Assembly: GCF_000430505.1 (NCBI RefSeq)
Contig: NZ_AUMD01000012.1
Coordinates: 434,001-498,000, forward strand
Direction: 5' to 3'
Length of the DNA stretch: 64,000 bases
Source: Eisenibacter elegans DSM 3317
GTDB taxonomy: Bacteria > Bacteroidota > Bacteroidia > Cytophagales > Microscillaceae
Shown: one piece after another, positions 15,278 to 24,037 of the stretch
Position numbering within the stretch: the stretch's first letter is position 1
Layout of the letters: each line of letters starts with the position of its first letter
The notes under the pieces: generated by a model
The model's input: the letters and a program-made list of their open reading frames with translations, nothing else
What the model was told of the DNA's origin: nothing
The model's database searches: none
Made by a program: the position numbers and the translations under genes

Positions 15278-17950
15278 ATGTCTACCCAAACCACTACCCA
15301 TAAACTTCCTTCGTTCTTGGCTCCCTTGGCCAAGCGCATAGGGGAGGCCAATACCCGCTTGTTGGGGGTTCATTTGCTTGTCATAGCTGCCTTGGCTTTG
15401 TTGAGCTTGGTGTATAACTATCCGTTGCTCGAAGGCAAGGTGATGCTACAGTCGGATGTGGTTCAGGCTACCGGCGCTGCTCAAGAACTCAAAACATACC
15501 GAGAAGCAACGGGCAAAATAGCTCTTTGGACCAACGGAATGTTTAGCGGAATGCCAGCCTATCAGATTATGATGGACTATCCCAAGAGCTTGACCATCAA
15601 GGTCGGACGATTTTTGAGCTATTTATTGCCGGAGCCAGCCAATGTTGTGTTTGTATATCTCTTGGGTTTTTACCTGATGGGGGCAATACTAGGGTATCGT
15701 TGGTGGGTAGCTTTGTTGGGAGCCTTTGCCTTTGCTTTCAGTACCTACAATATCATTAGTATCGAGGCCGGCCATATTTCCAAAGCCTTAGCCATAGGCT
15801 TTGCGCCCCCGATGATTGGGGCTATCATCCTCGCATATCGTAAAAACGCTCTTGTAGGGGCAGCACTTGCCGCGTTATTTGCCTCTATAGAGCTATATAC
15901 CAACCATATACAGATAACTTATTATGCCGTACTTGCCGTAGGGCTGTATGTCTTGTTTGAGTTAGCTTGGGCTTTGATGGATGAGCAGCGGGGGCAGCGC
16001 TTACAACAGTTTGCCAAGGCCTCGGCCTTGTTGTTGTTGGCCGGAGGCCTGGCCATAGGCTCGCAAGCCTCTAGGCTTTGGGGAGCCTATGAGTATACCG
16101 CTCAAACGATTCGGGGCAAAACCGAACTGACACCCCTCAATGCCAATAGCGGTGAAAGTGCCAATGGGCTTTCCAAAGAGTACGCTTTTCAGTGGAGCCA
16201 CGGCGTGGCCGAAACACTTACGTTTATAGTGCCTAATTTTTATGGCGGAGCTTCTGGTGGAAACCTCAGCACCAAGTCCAATATGTACAAAACCCTTACA
16301 TCGCGTGGTGTACCCGAAGGTACAGCTGCTGATTTTGTAGAGCGCCTACCGCTGTATTGGGGCGATATGCCTTTTACTTCGGGGCCGGCCTATATGGGCG
16401 CTGGGCTGATGTTTTTGTTTGTATTGGGCTTCCTTATCAGCAAAGACCGCCTGCGTTGGTGGGTGCTCAGTGTGGTATTGCTCTATACCTTGATTGCGCT
16501 TGGCAAAAACTTTGCTGCGTTCAACTACCTGCTCTTCGACTACCTGCCTTTGTTCAATAAATTCAGGGCCGTAACTATGATTTTATCCTTGCTGCCTATC
16601 TTCTTGGCTTGGATGATGATGTTGGGCATAGAACAAGTGATTTTGATAGCGCAACCAGCCACTACTGAGCCAACCAACAAAGCGACCAAGGTACGCGTCA
16701 GTCCTGCCAAGCCAGCACTTACACCCCGGCAATTGGCCGTAGCCCAGCAAGTAGTGATTGTGGGCGCTGTTTTCGGTGGGTTTTTGCTCTTGGTGGCCTT
16801 TGTGGCCAAAGGGATGTTGAGCTATATAGGGCTGGGGGATGAGCGGTTTTTAGCCAGTCTGACCCAAAGCGCAGGGCCGGAGTTTGCCCAAGAGTTGATG
16901 CGCGCCCTGCGTAGCGACCGCGCCGACTTGATGAGTAGTGATGCGTTGCGTTCACTTATTTTCGTGTTGGCAGCGGCAGGGGTATGCTGGCTTTGGCTGC
17001 GCCAACAGCTCAACTATACCTGGAGTGCCGTGTTGTTGCTTGCTATTGTGTTGATAGACTTATGGGGCATAGACCGTCGGTATCTCAATGCTGATAGCTT
17101 CCGTACACGCAGCGAGGTACGCCAAGTATTGGAGCGTAAAACACCTGCCGATGAGCAGATTCAACAAGACAAAGACTTGCATTATCGCGTACTCAATCTG
17201 ACCACTGACCCTTTCCAAGATGCAACCACTTCGCTCAATCACAGGTCTGTTGGAGGGTATCACGGTGCCAAGCTGCGCCGCTATCAGGATTTGATAGAGC
17301 GTCATTTGCAAAATGAGTTGCGTACAGCCTTTACACTCCTGCAAACACGAGGGACACTCCAAACACAAGCCCAAGACAGCCTTCAGTTGCGAGTGCTCAA
17401 TATGCTCAATACCAAATACTTGCTTGTCGGAGCGCAAAGTGGGCAAACCACAGTAGTCAAAAACCCGATGGCCTTAGGCAATGCGTGGTTTGTGGAAAAA
17501 TATAACATTGCCCGAAATCCAGACGAAGAGATTGCTTTGCTCTATCAACTGGACACCCGCCGTGAGGCAGTAGTAGATGAGCGCTTCAAAACGCTTTTGC
17601 CTGCCGAGCTCAAATCAGACGCACAGGCGCGTATCGACCTCAAATCATACCAGCCTGATGAGTTGGTATATGAAACCCAAGCAGCCAGCCCTCAATTAGC
17701 GGTGTTTTCGGAGATTTATTACGAACCGGGCTGGCAGGCCTATCTCAATGACAAGCCCGTTCCTCATCTACGTGCAAACTATGTACTGAGGGCCTTGCCT
17801 GTCCCGGCTGGGAAGCATAAGGTCAGCTTCCGTTTCGAGCCTAAGTCTTATTACATCGGCTCACAAATAGACCTCGTGTGTTCTATACTGCTCTTCCTGG
17901 GGCTGGGGCTGGTAACTTGGGTACAATTGCGCAAGGAAACTGACGAATAA
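15278..17950 (+). CDS. YfhO-family polytopic membrane protein
   Basis: 890 residues from the ATG at 15278. In-frame sequence upstream to 15077 runs through R2 and non-coding DNA and is not likely coding. About 12 membrane helices are visible in the first 620 residues (for example LLGVHLLVIAALALLSLVYN, VALLGAFAFAFSTYNIIS), with a large soluble segment after about 640 and a final helix at 862-882. YfhO proteins are GT-C-like; in Firmicutes YfhO is linked to glycosylation of lipoteichoic acid, while in Bacteroidota the role is open. A -7-like box (TACTTTTG, 15235-15242) precedes the start but no -33 match was seen. Confidence 0.85.
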   Translation: MSTQTTTHKLPSFLAPLAKRIGEANTRLLGVHLLVIAALALLSLVYNYPLLEGKVMLQSDVVQATGAAQELKTYREATGKIALWTNGMFSGMPAYQIMMDYPKSLTIKVGRFLSYLLPEPANVVFVYLLGFYLMGAILGYRWWVALLGAFAFAFSTYNIISIEAGHISKALAIGFAPPMIGAIILAYRKNALVGAALAALFASIELYTNHIQITYYAVLAVGLYVLFELAWALMDEQRGQRLQQFAKASALLLLAGGLAIGSQASRLWGAYEYTAQTIRGKTELTPLNANSGESANGLSKEYAFQWSHGVAETLTFIVPNFYGGASGGNLSTKSNMYKTLTSRGVPEGTAADFVERLPLYWGDMPFTSGPAYMGAGLMFLFVLGFLISKDRLRWWVLSVVLLYTLIALGKNFAAFNYLLFDYLPLFNKFRAVTMILSLLPIFLAWMMMLGIEQVILIAQPATTEPTNKATKVRVSPAKPALTPRQLAVAQQVVIVGAVFGGFLLLVAFVAKGMLSYIGLGDERFLASLTQSAGPEFAQELMRALRSDRADLMSSDALRSLIFVLAAAGVCWLWLRQQLNYTWSAVLLLAIVLIDLWGIDRRYLNADSFRTRSEVRQVLERKTPADEQIQQDKDLHYRVLNLTTDPFQDATTSLNHRSVGGYHGAKLRRYQDLIERHLQNELRTAFTLLQTRGTLQTQAQDSLQLRVLNMLNTKYLLVGAQSGQTTVVKNPMALGNAWFVEKYNIARNPDEEIALLYQLDTRREAVVDERFKTLLPAELKSDAQARIDLKSYQPDELVYETQAASPQLAVFSEIYYEPGWQAYLNDKPVPHLRANYVLRALPVPAGKHKVSFRFEPKSYYIGSQIDLVCSILLFLGLGLVTWVQLRKETDE

Positions 17951-18122
17951 AATACTTTACAATCAAGTAGGTCTTGGTACAAAAAAGCAGCGCGCTTCCA
18001 TTACTTTGGAGCAAATCCTTCGCGGTAGGTTTGTAAAGCTATCGCGAAGAAGATTTTTAATGACTTTCGCACCTAAATCACAGAAGACCTCCAGTATTCA
18101 CAAATCCCCTCCTGATTTATTA

Positions 18123-18920
18123 ATGAAAAATGCCCTTCGTGCTCAGATACACATATTTTTTACGGCACTTATGTTCTATACCCGCATTCCTTGCCCTTCG
18201 TGGGTAACACATTCTGCCGAATATCTCAACAAAGCGACAGTATACTTCCCTGTTATTGGTTGGATTGTGGGTGGGGCGGCTGCCTTAGTTTTTGTGGCTG
18301 CTCAAGGAGTTTGGGGAGGGTTGGTGGCTGTGGTGTTGAGTACGATAGCGACTATCTGGATTACCGGTGCTTTTCACGAAGACGGCTTTGCCGATGTGTG
18401 TGATGGTTTTGGCGGAGGCTGGACCAAGATGCGCATTCTAGAAATTATGAAGGACTCCCGTGTGGGGGCTTTTGGTGTAATCGGAATGATAGGGATGTTG
18501 GGGCTGAAGCTGGCTACTCTTTATGAGCTACAGCAAATGGTCTATCTGCCACCTTGGCTCATCATAGGCCACACCCTGAGCCGCTACACGGCGGTCTGTT
18601 TGGTTGCTACCGACGAGTATGTCCGCGAGAACGACGATGCCAAGGCCAAACCCATTGCCAAAGGAATGGGTAAGAAAGATTGGTTTTTTGCCACTTTGCT
18701 GGCCTTAGTACCCGTAATATGGGCTGTGAGTGGTTTATGGCCTGTTTGGGCGCTATTGGCGGTGCTCGTCTTTGGGGTTTGGTTGATGATGGGGCGCTAT
18801 TTTCGCAAGCGCATTGGTGGCTATACCGGCGACTGCCTTGGCGCTACCCAGCAGGTAGCCGAGGTAGTGATTTATCTTGGGCTGCAAGCCTTATTCACAC
18901 ACAAATGGCTCTTAGTCTGA
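18123..18920 (+). CDS. cobS: Adenosylcobinamide-GDP ribazoletransferase (cobalamin synthase)
   Basis: 265 residues from the ATG at 18123; the in-frame extension from 18006 does not look like the family. CobS joins alpha-ribazole to adenosylcobinamide-GDP, the last step of cobalamin assembly, in the inner membrane. FTALMFYTRIPCP at the N-terminus, the Asp-rich signature AFHEDGFADVCDGFGGGWT (about 81-99) and GGYTGDCLGATQQVAEV near the end are diagnostic. Its stop codon overlaps the start of the next gene (TGATG). Confidence 0.95.
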   Translation: MKNALRAQIHIFFTALMFYTRIPCPSWVTHSAEYLNKATVYFPVIGWIVGGAAALVFVAAQGVWGGLVAVVLSTIATIWITGAFHEDGFADVCDGFGGGWTKMRILEIMKDSRVGAFGVIGMIGMLGLKLATLYELQQMVYLPPWLIIGHTLSRYTAVCLVATDEYVRENDDAKAKPIAKGMGKKDWFFATLLALVPVIWAVSGLWPVWALLAVLVFGVWLMMGRYFRKRIGGYTGDCLGATQQVAEVVIYLGLQALFTHKWLLV

Positions 18921-19918
18921 TGATGACTACAGATGCCCCTCCTTTGGTCTCCATCCTGTGCTTGTGTTACAATCAGGCCGCTTTTGTGGCCGATGCTTTG
19001 GCCGCTGTCAAAGCTCAAACCTACCCACATTGGGAGTTGCTTATTGCCGATGATGCCAGCACCGATGGTAGTGCCGAACGCATCGCCCAAGTGATAGCAG
19101 ATTGGCACAAAGAGCCTGTGCTACAGCGCGTTTTTTTTGAAGCCCAAACAGCCAACAAGGGACACTGTACCACATTCAATGCCTTATTGGCCAAGGCCAA
19201 AGGCAAATACATCGTTGACCTTGCTGCGGACGATTGGTTTACTCCAACAAGAATTGCCAATCAGGTGGCATTTTTTGATACCTTGTCAGAGGATTATGGC
19301 CTGATTTTTAGCAATGCTGCTTTGGTCGATGCCCAAGGGCGCTTGTTACGCTATCATTATCCTATCAATGCCGACGGACGTAGCCGGCTATCTATTCCTC
19401 AAGGCTGGGTATATGAGGAGGTGCTGAGGCGCTACTTTATCTGCACTCCTACGATGATGATGCGCCATACGATGCTCCAAGCTTTGGGAGGCTATGATGC
19501 AACACTGAGCTACGAAGACTTTGATTTGTGGGTAAGAAGCAGCCCAAACTATGCCTATGCCTACCTTGATGAAATCACGACCTACAAACGTCAGCTCCAA
19601 AACGCAGCTTCCAAGCGGTTTTATTTTGATATTCCGTCTAATCGTTATCAGTACGATACTTGGCGGGTATGCCGCAAAGCTCAAGCCCAAAACCAAACGC
19701 CAGCCCAAAACACAGCTTTGGCACAAGGGGCTCGTTATTATCTCAGGTTGGCATTTTATACCCGACAATGGGGCTTGGTCAGGCGTTGGGCCTTGATGTT
19801 AAGGCAGTTGGAGGCTTTAGGCTTTTTAGAGCGCTGGATTTGCTGGGCGGCCTCCAACAAGGTATCCGTACATTATTGGTATCGCCTTTACTTACGCTGG
19901 AGGTATGGGCAGCAATGA
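18920..19918 (+). CDS. Glycosyltransferase family 2 protein
   Basis: 332 residues. The GT-A fold signature is clear: PLVSILCLCYNQAAFV at the N-terminus, WELLIADDASTDGSAERI, and YIVDLAADDWF for the metal-binding DxD-like motif. It probably transfers a sugar to a surface polysaccharide or glycolipid. The start at 18920 overlaps the cobS stop by one base, so the two are translationally coupled despite unrelated roles. An in-frame ATG at 18905 and one at 18923 are alternatives. Confidence 0.87.
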   Translation: MMTTDAPPLVSILCLCYNQAAFVADALAAVKAQTYPHWELLIADDASTDGSAERIAQVIADWHKEPVLQRVFFEAQTANKGHCTTFNALLAKAKGKYIVDLAADDWFTPTRIANQVAFFDTLSEDYGLIFSNAALVDAQGRLLRYHYPINADGRSRLSIPQGWVYEEVLRRYFICTPTMMMRHTMLQALGGYDATLSYEDFDLWVRSSPNYAYAYLDEITTYKRQLQNAASKRFYFDIPSNRYQYDTWRVCRKAQAQNQTPAQNTALAQGARYYLRLAFYTRQWGLVRRWALMLRQLEALGFLERWICWAASNKVSVHYWYRLYLRWRYGQQ

Positions 19919-19953
19919 GGCTTCAAGCCTAATACAAATAGGGAACAACACAA

Positions 19954-19972
19954 CACCACGGGATATTTTTGG
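19954..19972 (+). repeat. Possible R2 end fragment
   Basis: CACCACGGGATATTTTTGG resembles the R2 left end (CACGCCACTGGATATTTTT); the rest of R2 is missing. The following bases (tcgtggg) form a small inverted repeat with ccacg. It may be a decayed R2 copy or chance. Confidence 0.3.
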
Positions 19973-20052
19973 TTTTTGTCGTGGGTATCTTCCCCCCTAT
20001 TCTTGACGCATGTCTAACCGCGAAGAACGCAAAGGCGCATCCATATTTCAGG

Positions 20053-20162
20053 TTTTATACTCAATCAAAATTGGTTGGGGAAATGTGTCCGCTGAAAATC
20101 CTTCATAATCAAGAAAATCAAACCCTGAGCATCCTCAAATCTTGTCAATCTTGGTATAAAAA
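20053..20162 (+). repeat. R1 interspersed repeat, copy A
   Basis: Full-length member of the nine-copy R1 family. It begins TTTTATACTCAATC, contains the CAAAATTGG hairpin region and the block of AAATC-type short units, and ends CTTGGTATAAAA. It fills the space between the convergent glycosyltransferase genes at 18920 and 20170. Confidence 0.8.
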
Positions 20163-20169
20163 ACAGGAT

Positions 20170-21276
20170 TTACCAAGTATTGGTACGAGATTGGCTTACA
20201 CCAAGCCTCAAGGAGGTTGTCTGCTGTGTTTCGTGCGGTAGTGTCATAGACTCGTGTTGGGGGGTATACGTAATCTGCTGTTCTAGGGGCAAGGACACCA
20301 GCTTTTTGGGTAGTCGTAGCCCCAACATACACTTGAAATGCCCCTTAGGACATTGGTTGTACCCAATCTTGGAGCAGGGGCGGCAGTTAAGTGTTAGGTT
20401 TTCGATAGACACAAAGCTGGTCTTGTAGGGGTACATCCCCAAGGCTGGAGTCGTATTCCCCCAGATAGCATAGATAAATTTCTTGTAGGCAGCAGCAATG
20501 TGCATTAGCCCGGTATCGTGTGTAAAGACCACTTGCGACTGTCTGACAACAGAGGCCGCTTGATTGACACTATATTCTCCGCAGGCATTATACACCCTCT
20601 CAGCCACTTGTGGATGTGTTTGATATAAGGCTTCCATCACATGCTTGGCCGTAGCCATTTCTTCTTTGCCCCCCAGCAAAATGATAGGCATTGGGATTTG
20701 TATACAAAACTCCAGTACCTTTTCTATCGGAAGCCGCTTGGTATAATGCCCTCCACCAATCACAAACGCCGCATAACCTTGTTGGAATAACACAGGAAAT
20801 TCCGACAGCGGTACTTCGTGGTGAGGCGTTATGAAGTAGTCTAGCCCTTGATGATCATTCTGAACACCCAGAAAAGCTACAGTCTGCATATACCGGTCCA
20901 CGATATGTGTTTTGGGCATCCAGTTGATTTTGGTGTTCACATACAGCCATTTCTGCACATTCAGCTTCTTGAGGGTCTTGTGGGGCTTGTTTAGCGCCAT
21001 TTTGATACGAAAGCTTCTGAAGTTATTGTGCAAATCAATGACATAGTCAAAATTTTCGGCTTGCAGCCGCTTGATAGTATTTTTGATACAGCCGTTGAGA
21101 AGGTGTATTTTGTCGATGTAGGGGTTGTGAGCCAGGAGGTCGTGATATTGCTCTTTGGTGCAGAAGTGGATCTCTACTTGGGCTAATTGCTGCTTGAGGC
21201 ATCTTACAACAGGGCTTGTCAGCACAATATCGCCCATAGAAGAGAGGCGTATGATGAGTATCTTTATGGGGTGCAT
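20170..21276 (-). CDS. Glycosyltransferase family 9 protein (heptosyltransferase-like)
   Basis: 368 residues from the ATG at 21276, directly before the family start KILIIRLSSMGDIVLTSPVV. GT9 enzymes such as WaaC/WaaF add ADP-heptose to lipid A core in lipopolysaccharide. The second signature, FTHDTGLMHIAAAYKKFIYAIWG with its nucleotide-binding Asp and His, is present. The C-terminal quarter has a Cys cluster (LNCRPCSKIGYNQCPKGHFKC) as in many Bacteroidota members. The sugar and acceptor are not known. R1 copy A begins 8 bases beyond the stop. Confidence 0.87.
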   Translation of the reverse strand: MHPIKILIIRLSSMGDIVLTSPVVRCLKQQLAQVEIHFCTKEQYHDLLAHNPYIDKIHLLNGCIKNTIKRLQAENFDYVIDLHNNFRSFRIKMALNKPHKTLKKLNVQKWLYVNTKINWMPKTHIVDRYMQTVAFLGVQNDHQGLDYFITPHHEVPLSEFPVLFQQGYAAFVIGGGHYTKRLPIEKVLEFCIQIPMPIILLGGKEEMATAKHVMEALYQTHPQVAERVYNACGEYSVNQAASVVRQSQVVFTHDTGLMHIAAAYKKFIYAIWGNTTPALGMYPYKTSFVSIENLTLNCRPCSKIGYNQCPKGHFKCMLGLRLPKKLVSLPLEQQITYTPQHESMTLPHETQQTTSLRLGVSQSRTNTW

Positions 21277-21343
21277 AGGCCGGGGTGTTGTCGTGTTCAA
21301 AGGTTGGATAGTATGATTTTTACGAATATTGTTTGGGCTTAGG

Positions 21344-23074
21344 TTATTTTTTTGAGAAAAAATTCGCAATTTGCTGGCCATCAAGTGTGTTGAGCGTAGC
21401 CTCTTTGGTCAGGCCGGCTTTTCTCGCGATACGCACTCCCCAGTCAATATCGTGAATGGTGGCTTGTTCGTGGGCATCAGGATTGATGCTAATCTTGACT
21501 CCTTTTTCCAGAGCATAAGGGATATATTGCCAAGGAATATCCAAACGCCAAGGGCTTGCATTCAGCTCAATAGCGACCCCATTGGCTGCACAAGCATCAA
21601 TAACTTTCATAAAGTCTACAGGATAGCCTTGCCGGCTCAGCAGCAGCCGGCCTGTAGGATGCCCGAGGATGGTAGTATAGGGGTTTTCTATCGCCTTGAT
21701 AAGCCGTTGAGTAGCCTTGCTTTCATCCATTCTCAATCCGGAGTGGATAGAGGCGATGATAAAATCGAAGCTTTTCAGACAATCTTCGGGGTAATCTAGT
21801 GAGCCATCAGCCAGAATATCAGACTCGATACCTTTGAATATTTTGAAAGGAGCTAGGCTGTTGTTGAGCGCATCAATTTCACGATGTTGTTCATAAACAC
21901 GGGCTTCGTTTAGCCCATTGGCATAAAAAGCCGACTGGGAGTGATCCGTAATGCCTAGGTATTGGTATCCAGCTTCAGCACAGGCCTGAGCCATTTGCGC
22001 TAGGCTGTGTTTGCCATCGCTATAAGTAGAGTGAGCGTGAATGACTCCCTTGATATCAGAGGTCTCCAAGAGCATTTCGGTTTGGTATTGTGTTGCCCAA
22101 GCCCACTCTTGGTGTCCTTCGCGCATTTCGGGGACGATATAGGGTAGCCCTGCGCCGGCATAGATGGCTTCTTCGTTGGCAAAAGTAGGCTGCTCCTTGA
22201 CCCAGACCTGTAGGGGTACTTGGGTTTGGGTGGGCTGTGCCAAATGCCTTCCTTCGCAAGCTTGCAAAAATCGGGTACCGACCCACTCATCTTCCGACAC
22301 AAGGTGCACAGAGACTTTGAGCTGTACTTCTGGTAACTGCCCCCGCCACACTTTGAGTCCGTGTGCGATAGGCGTAGGCTCAAGGTCTTCGAGCTGGTTT
22401 AGGCTGTGCCAAGCTGCTTCCCAATCGTGGCTAACGGCTACCCAACATAATTCACTCACAAATTCAGCCTGGCGGCGCAGCTCGCCGCTGGCGTATACTT
22501 TGCCCCTAAAAACGGGCAATGATGTCAGTGCTTGGGCTACTTTTTGGGCATACACTGCGGCTTTATCTAGGCGTAGCTTGCCCTTGGTGTCTTGTTTGAA
22601 GAGCAGCGCCTGCCGGATTTGTTCTTGGGTTTTGGTGCCAAATCCTTTGAGCTGTGCTACTTGGTTGGCTTCGCAAGCCTGTAGCAGTCCTTCGGCATCG
22701 GTGATGTTGAGCTCTTGCCAGAGTGTGCGCAGTTTTTTGGTACCAATGCCCGACAGGCCGGTCAGTTCTATCAGACCGGCGGGTGTTTTTTGCTTGACTT
22801 CTTCGAGTAGTTTGAAAGTACCGATAGTACAGAGTTCGGCTATCTTTTCGGCGATAGCTTTCCCTATGCCGGGGAGTTGTTGAAGCTCAGCAACGGAGAG
22901 GTTGGCTAGCGGGGTATCTACTTTTTCGAGATGTTGGGCAGCGGTAAGGTATGATTTAACTTTGAAAGGGTTCTCTTCGTGTAGCTCCAAGAGTGTAGCC
23001 AATAGCTCTAGTGTATGGATGATTTGTGCGTTGTCCAAAAGTTTCAAGGGGGTTGGGTCTAGGTATTGTGTCAA
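21344..23074 (-). CDS. polX: PolX-family protein (helix-hairpin-helix, degenerate polymerase domain, PHP exonuclease domain)
   Basis: 576 residues. Order: 8-kDa-like and helix-hairpin-helix region (residues 10-155; QLPGIGKAIAEKI, LSGIGTKKLRTLW), PolX nucleotidyltransferase region (175-290) and a PHP phosphoesterase domain (340-576). The PHP metal ligands look intact: His346/His348 (HAHS), Asp353, His378 (TDHS), then SIHSG, LGHPTG and NPDAHE. In the polymerase region GELRR (197-201) is kept, but the GDID aspartates are replaced by SELCW (207-211) and the VDLR-type aspartate is missing at 250-259. It therefore probably works as a nuclease in DNA repair rather than as a polymerase. Confidence 0.85.
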   Translation of the reverse strand: MTQYLDPTPLKLLDNAQIIHTLELLATLLELHEENPFKVKSYLTAAQHLEKVDTPLANLSVAELQQLPGIGKAIAEKIAELCTIGTFKLLEEVKQKTPAGLIELTGLSGIGTKKLRTLWQELNITDAEGLLQACEANQVAQLKGFGTKTQEQIRQALLFKQDTKGKLRLDKAAVYAQKVAQALTSLPVFRGKVYASGELRRQAEFVSELCWVAVSHDWEAAWHSLNQLEDLEPTPIAHGLKVWRGQLPEVQLKVSVHLVSEDEWVGTRFLQACEGRHLAQPTQTQVPLQVWVKEQPTFANEEAIYAGAGLPYIVPEMREGHQEWAWATQYQTEMLLETSDIKGVIHAHSTYSDGKHSLAQMAQACAEAGYQYLGITDHSQSAFYANGLNEARVYEQHREIDALNNSLAPFKIFKGIESDILADGSLDYPEDCLKSFDFIIASIHSGLRMDESKATQRLIKAIENPYTTILGHPTGRLLLSRQGYPVDFMKVIDACAANGVAIELNASPWRLDIPWQYIPYALEKGVKISINPDAHEQATIHDIDWGVRIARKAGLTKEATLNTLDGQQIANFFSKK

Positions 23075-23255
23075 AATAGGGCGGCCAAGGTGGGTCGCTA
23101 TTTAGTGACCTCTGAAAGCCGGCTGGGGCAGAAAATTTGGGGTATTTAAGCCCAATCTTTAAGGTGCATGTACTGTTTGCGTGGAGAGAATGTTACAACG
23201 ATGGGCAGAAATTTTACCAAACCTCAGTTTGGCTATACCAGCGGCTATTCAGCAT

Positions 23256-23552
23256 TTATACGACTTCTTGCGCTTTGAGCAGGGAGAATGCGACAGGGCT
23301 TTGGGCGAAAAGGGGCTTGGTCTGCCCCCAAACGTGTTGAAAAAGCTCCGAGTGTCGATAGTTGTTGAGATGCTCTTCGCTGAGCCAGTGGCTGTAGGTA
23401 GTAAAAATATGGGGGGCTGACCAGTCGCGCAGCAAGCTAAGGTGTTGGCAGCCTTCAAAGTGCCGTATTTGGTGTTTGTAAGTTTCAAAAGTAGCCAAGA
23501 AAGTCTCTACTTGATCTGCTTGGAAAGTCATCCGAACGATACGAATCAACAT
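23256..23552 (-). CDS. Antibiotic biosynthesis monooxygenase (ABM) domain protein
   Basis: 98 residues from the ATG at 23552, immediately before MLIRIVRMTFQADQVETF. The ferredoxin-like ABM fold is suggested by the first strand, the helix pair ending in HFEGCQHLSLLRD, the strand IFTTYSHWLSEEHLNNY and the Trp/Phe-rich end. Members are heme- or cofactor-free monooxygenases or stress proteins, and small stand-alone ones have no assigned substrate. It is a lone gene between polX and the tRNA cluster. Confidence 0.7.
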   Translation of the reverse strand: MLIRIVRMTFQADQVETFLATFETYKHQIRHFEGCQHLSLLRDWSAPHIFTTYSHWLSEEHLNNYRHSELFQHVWGQTKPLFAQSPVAFSLLKAQEVV

Positions 23553-23629
23553 AGGGTAAGGGGTTGAGATGGTAGTCAGTATATTGACTAAGGTAGCCAA
23601 TCTTGTAGTAGCTTACAAGTCTGATAACA

Positions 23630-23660
23630 AAAAAACCCGACAAGACAGGCTTATCGGGTT
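23630..23660 (-). terminator. Terminator after the tRNA cluster
   Basis: On the minus strand AACCCGATAAG / CTTGTCGGGTT forms a near-perfect 11-bp stem with a 5-base loop, followed by a run of T. It lies 21 bases beyond the last tRNA-Gly. Confidence 0.75.
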
Positions 23661-23680
23661 TTGTTTGAGGAGTAAAGCTG

Positions 23681-23753
23681 AGCGAAAGACGGGGGTCGAA
23701 CCCGCGGCCTCGACCTTGGCAAGGTCGCGCTCTACCAGCTGAGCTACTTTCGC
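23681..23753 (-). tRNA. tRNA-Gly (GCC), copy 1
   Basis: 73-nt cloverleaf. The acceptor stem GCGAAAG/CTTTCGC, D arm GCTCAGCTGGTAGAGC, anticodon stem GACCT with loop holding GCC, T arm GCGGGTTCGAACCCCCGT and a U discriminator are all visible. CCA is not encoded. Confidence 0.95.
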
Positions 23754-23765
23754 TTTAATAAATAG

Positions 23766-23851
23766 TACCAGGAGCGGGGGTCGAACCCGCACGAGCGTTT
23801 CGGCTCACAGGATTTTAAGTCCTGCGTGTCTACCAATTCCACCATCCCGGC
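23766..23851 (-). tRNA. tRNA-Leu (UAA)
   Basis: 86-nt class II tRNA. The acceptor GCCGGGA/TCCTGGT contains two G-U pairs. The anticodon stem CAGGA encloses TTAAAA (anticodon TAA), the long variable arm is TGAGCCGAAACGCTCG, the T loop is GTTCGACCC and the discriminator is A. CCA is not encoded. Confidence 0.95.
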
Positions 23852-23878
23852 GGTTCTTGTCTGCTCCTTTTTGCAGCG

Positions 23879-23951
23879 AGCGAAAGACGGGGGTCGAACC
23901 CGCGGCCTCGACCTTGGCAAGGTCGCGCTCTACCAACTGAGCTACTTTCGC
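23879..23951 (-). tRNA. tRNA-Gly (GCC), copy 2
   Basis: Differs from copy 1 by one base in the D arm (GCTCAGTTGGTAGAGC). It is the first gene of the Gly-Leu-Gly cluster in transcription order. Confidence 0.95.
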
Positions 23952-24037
23952 TGATGGATGACTATCGTCCTAGTCATTTGGGACTACAAAGGTAGTGGGT
24001 TGATTTGAATTAACAAAAAAAGTGCTGATTTTTTTTA

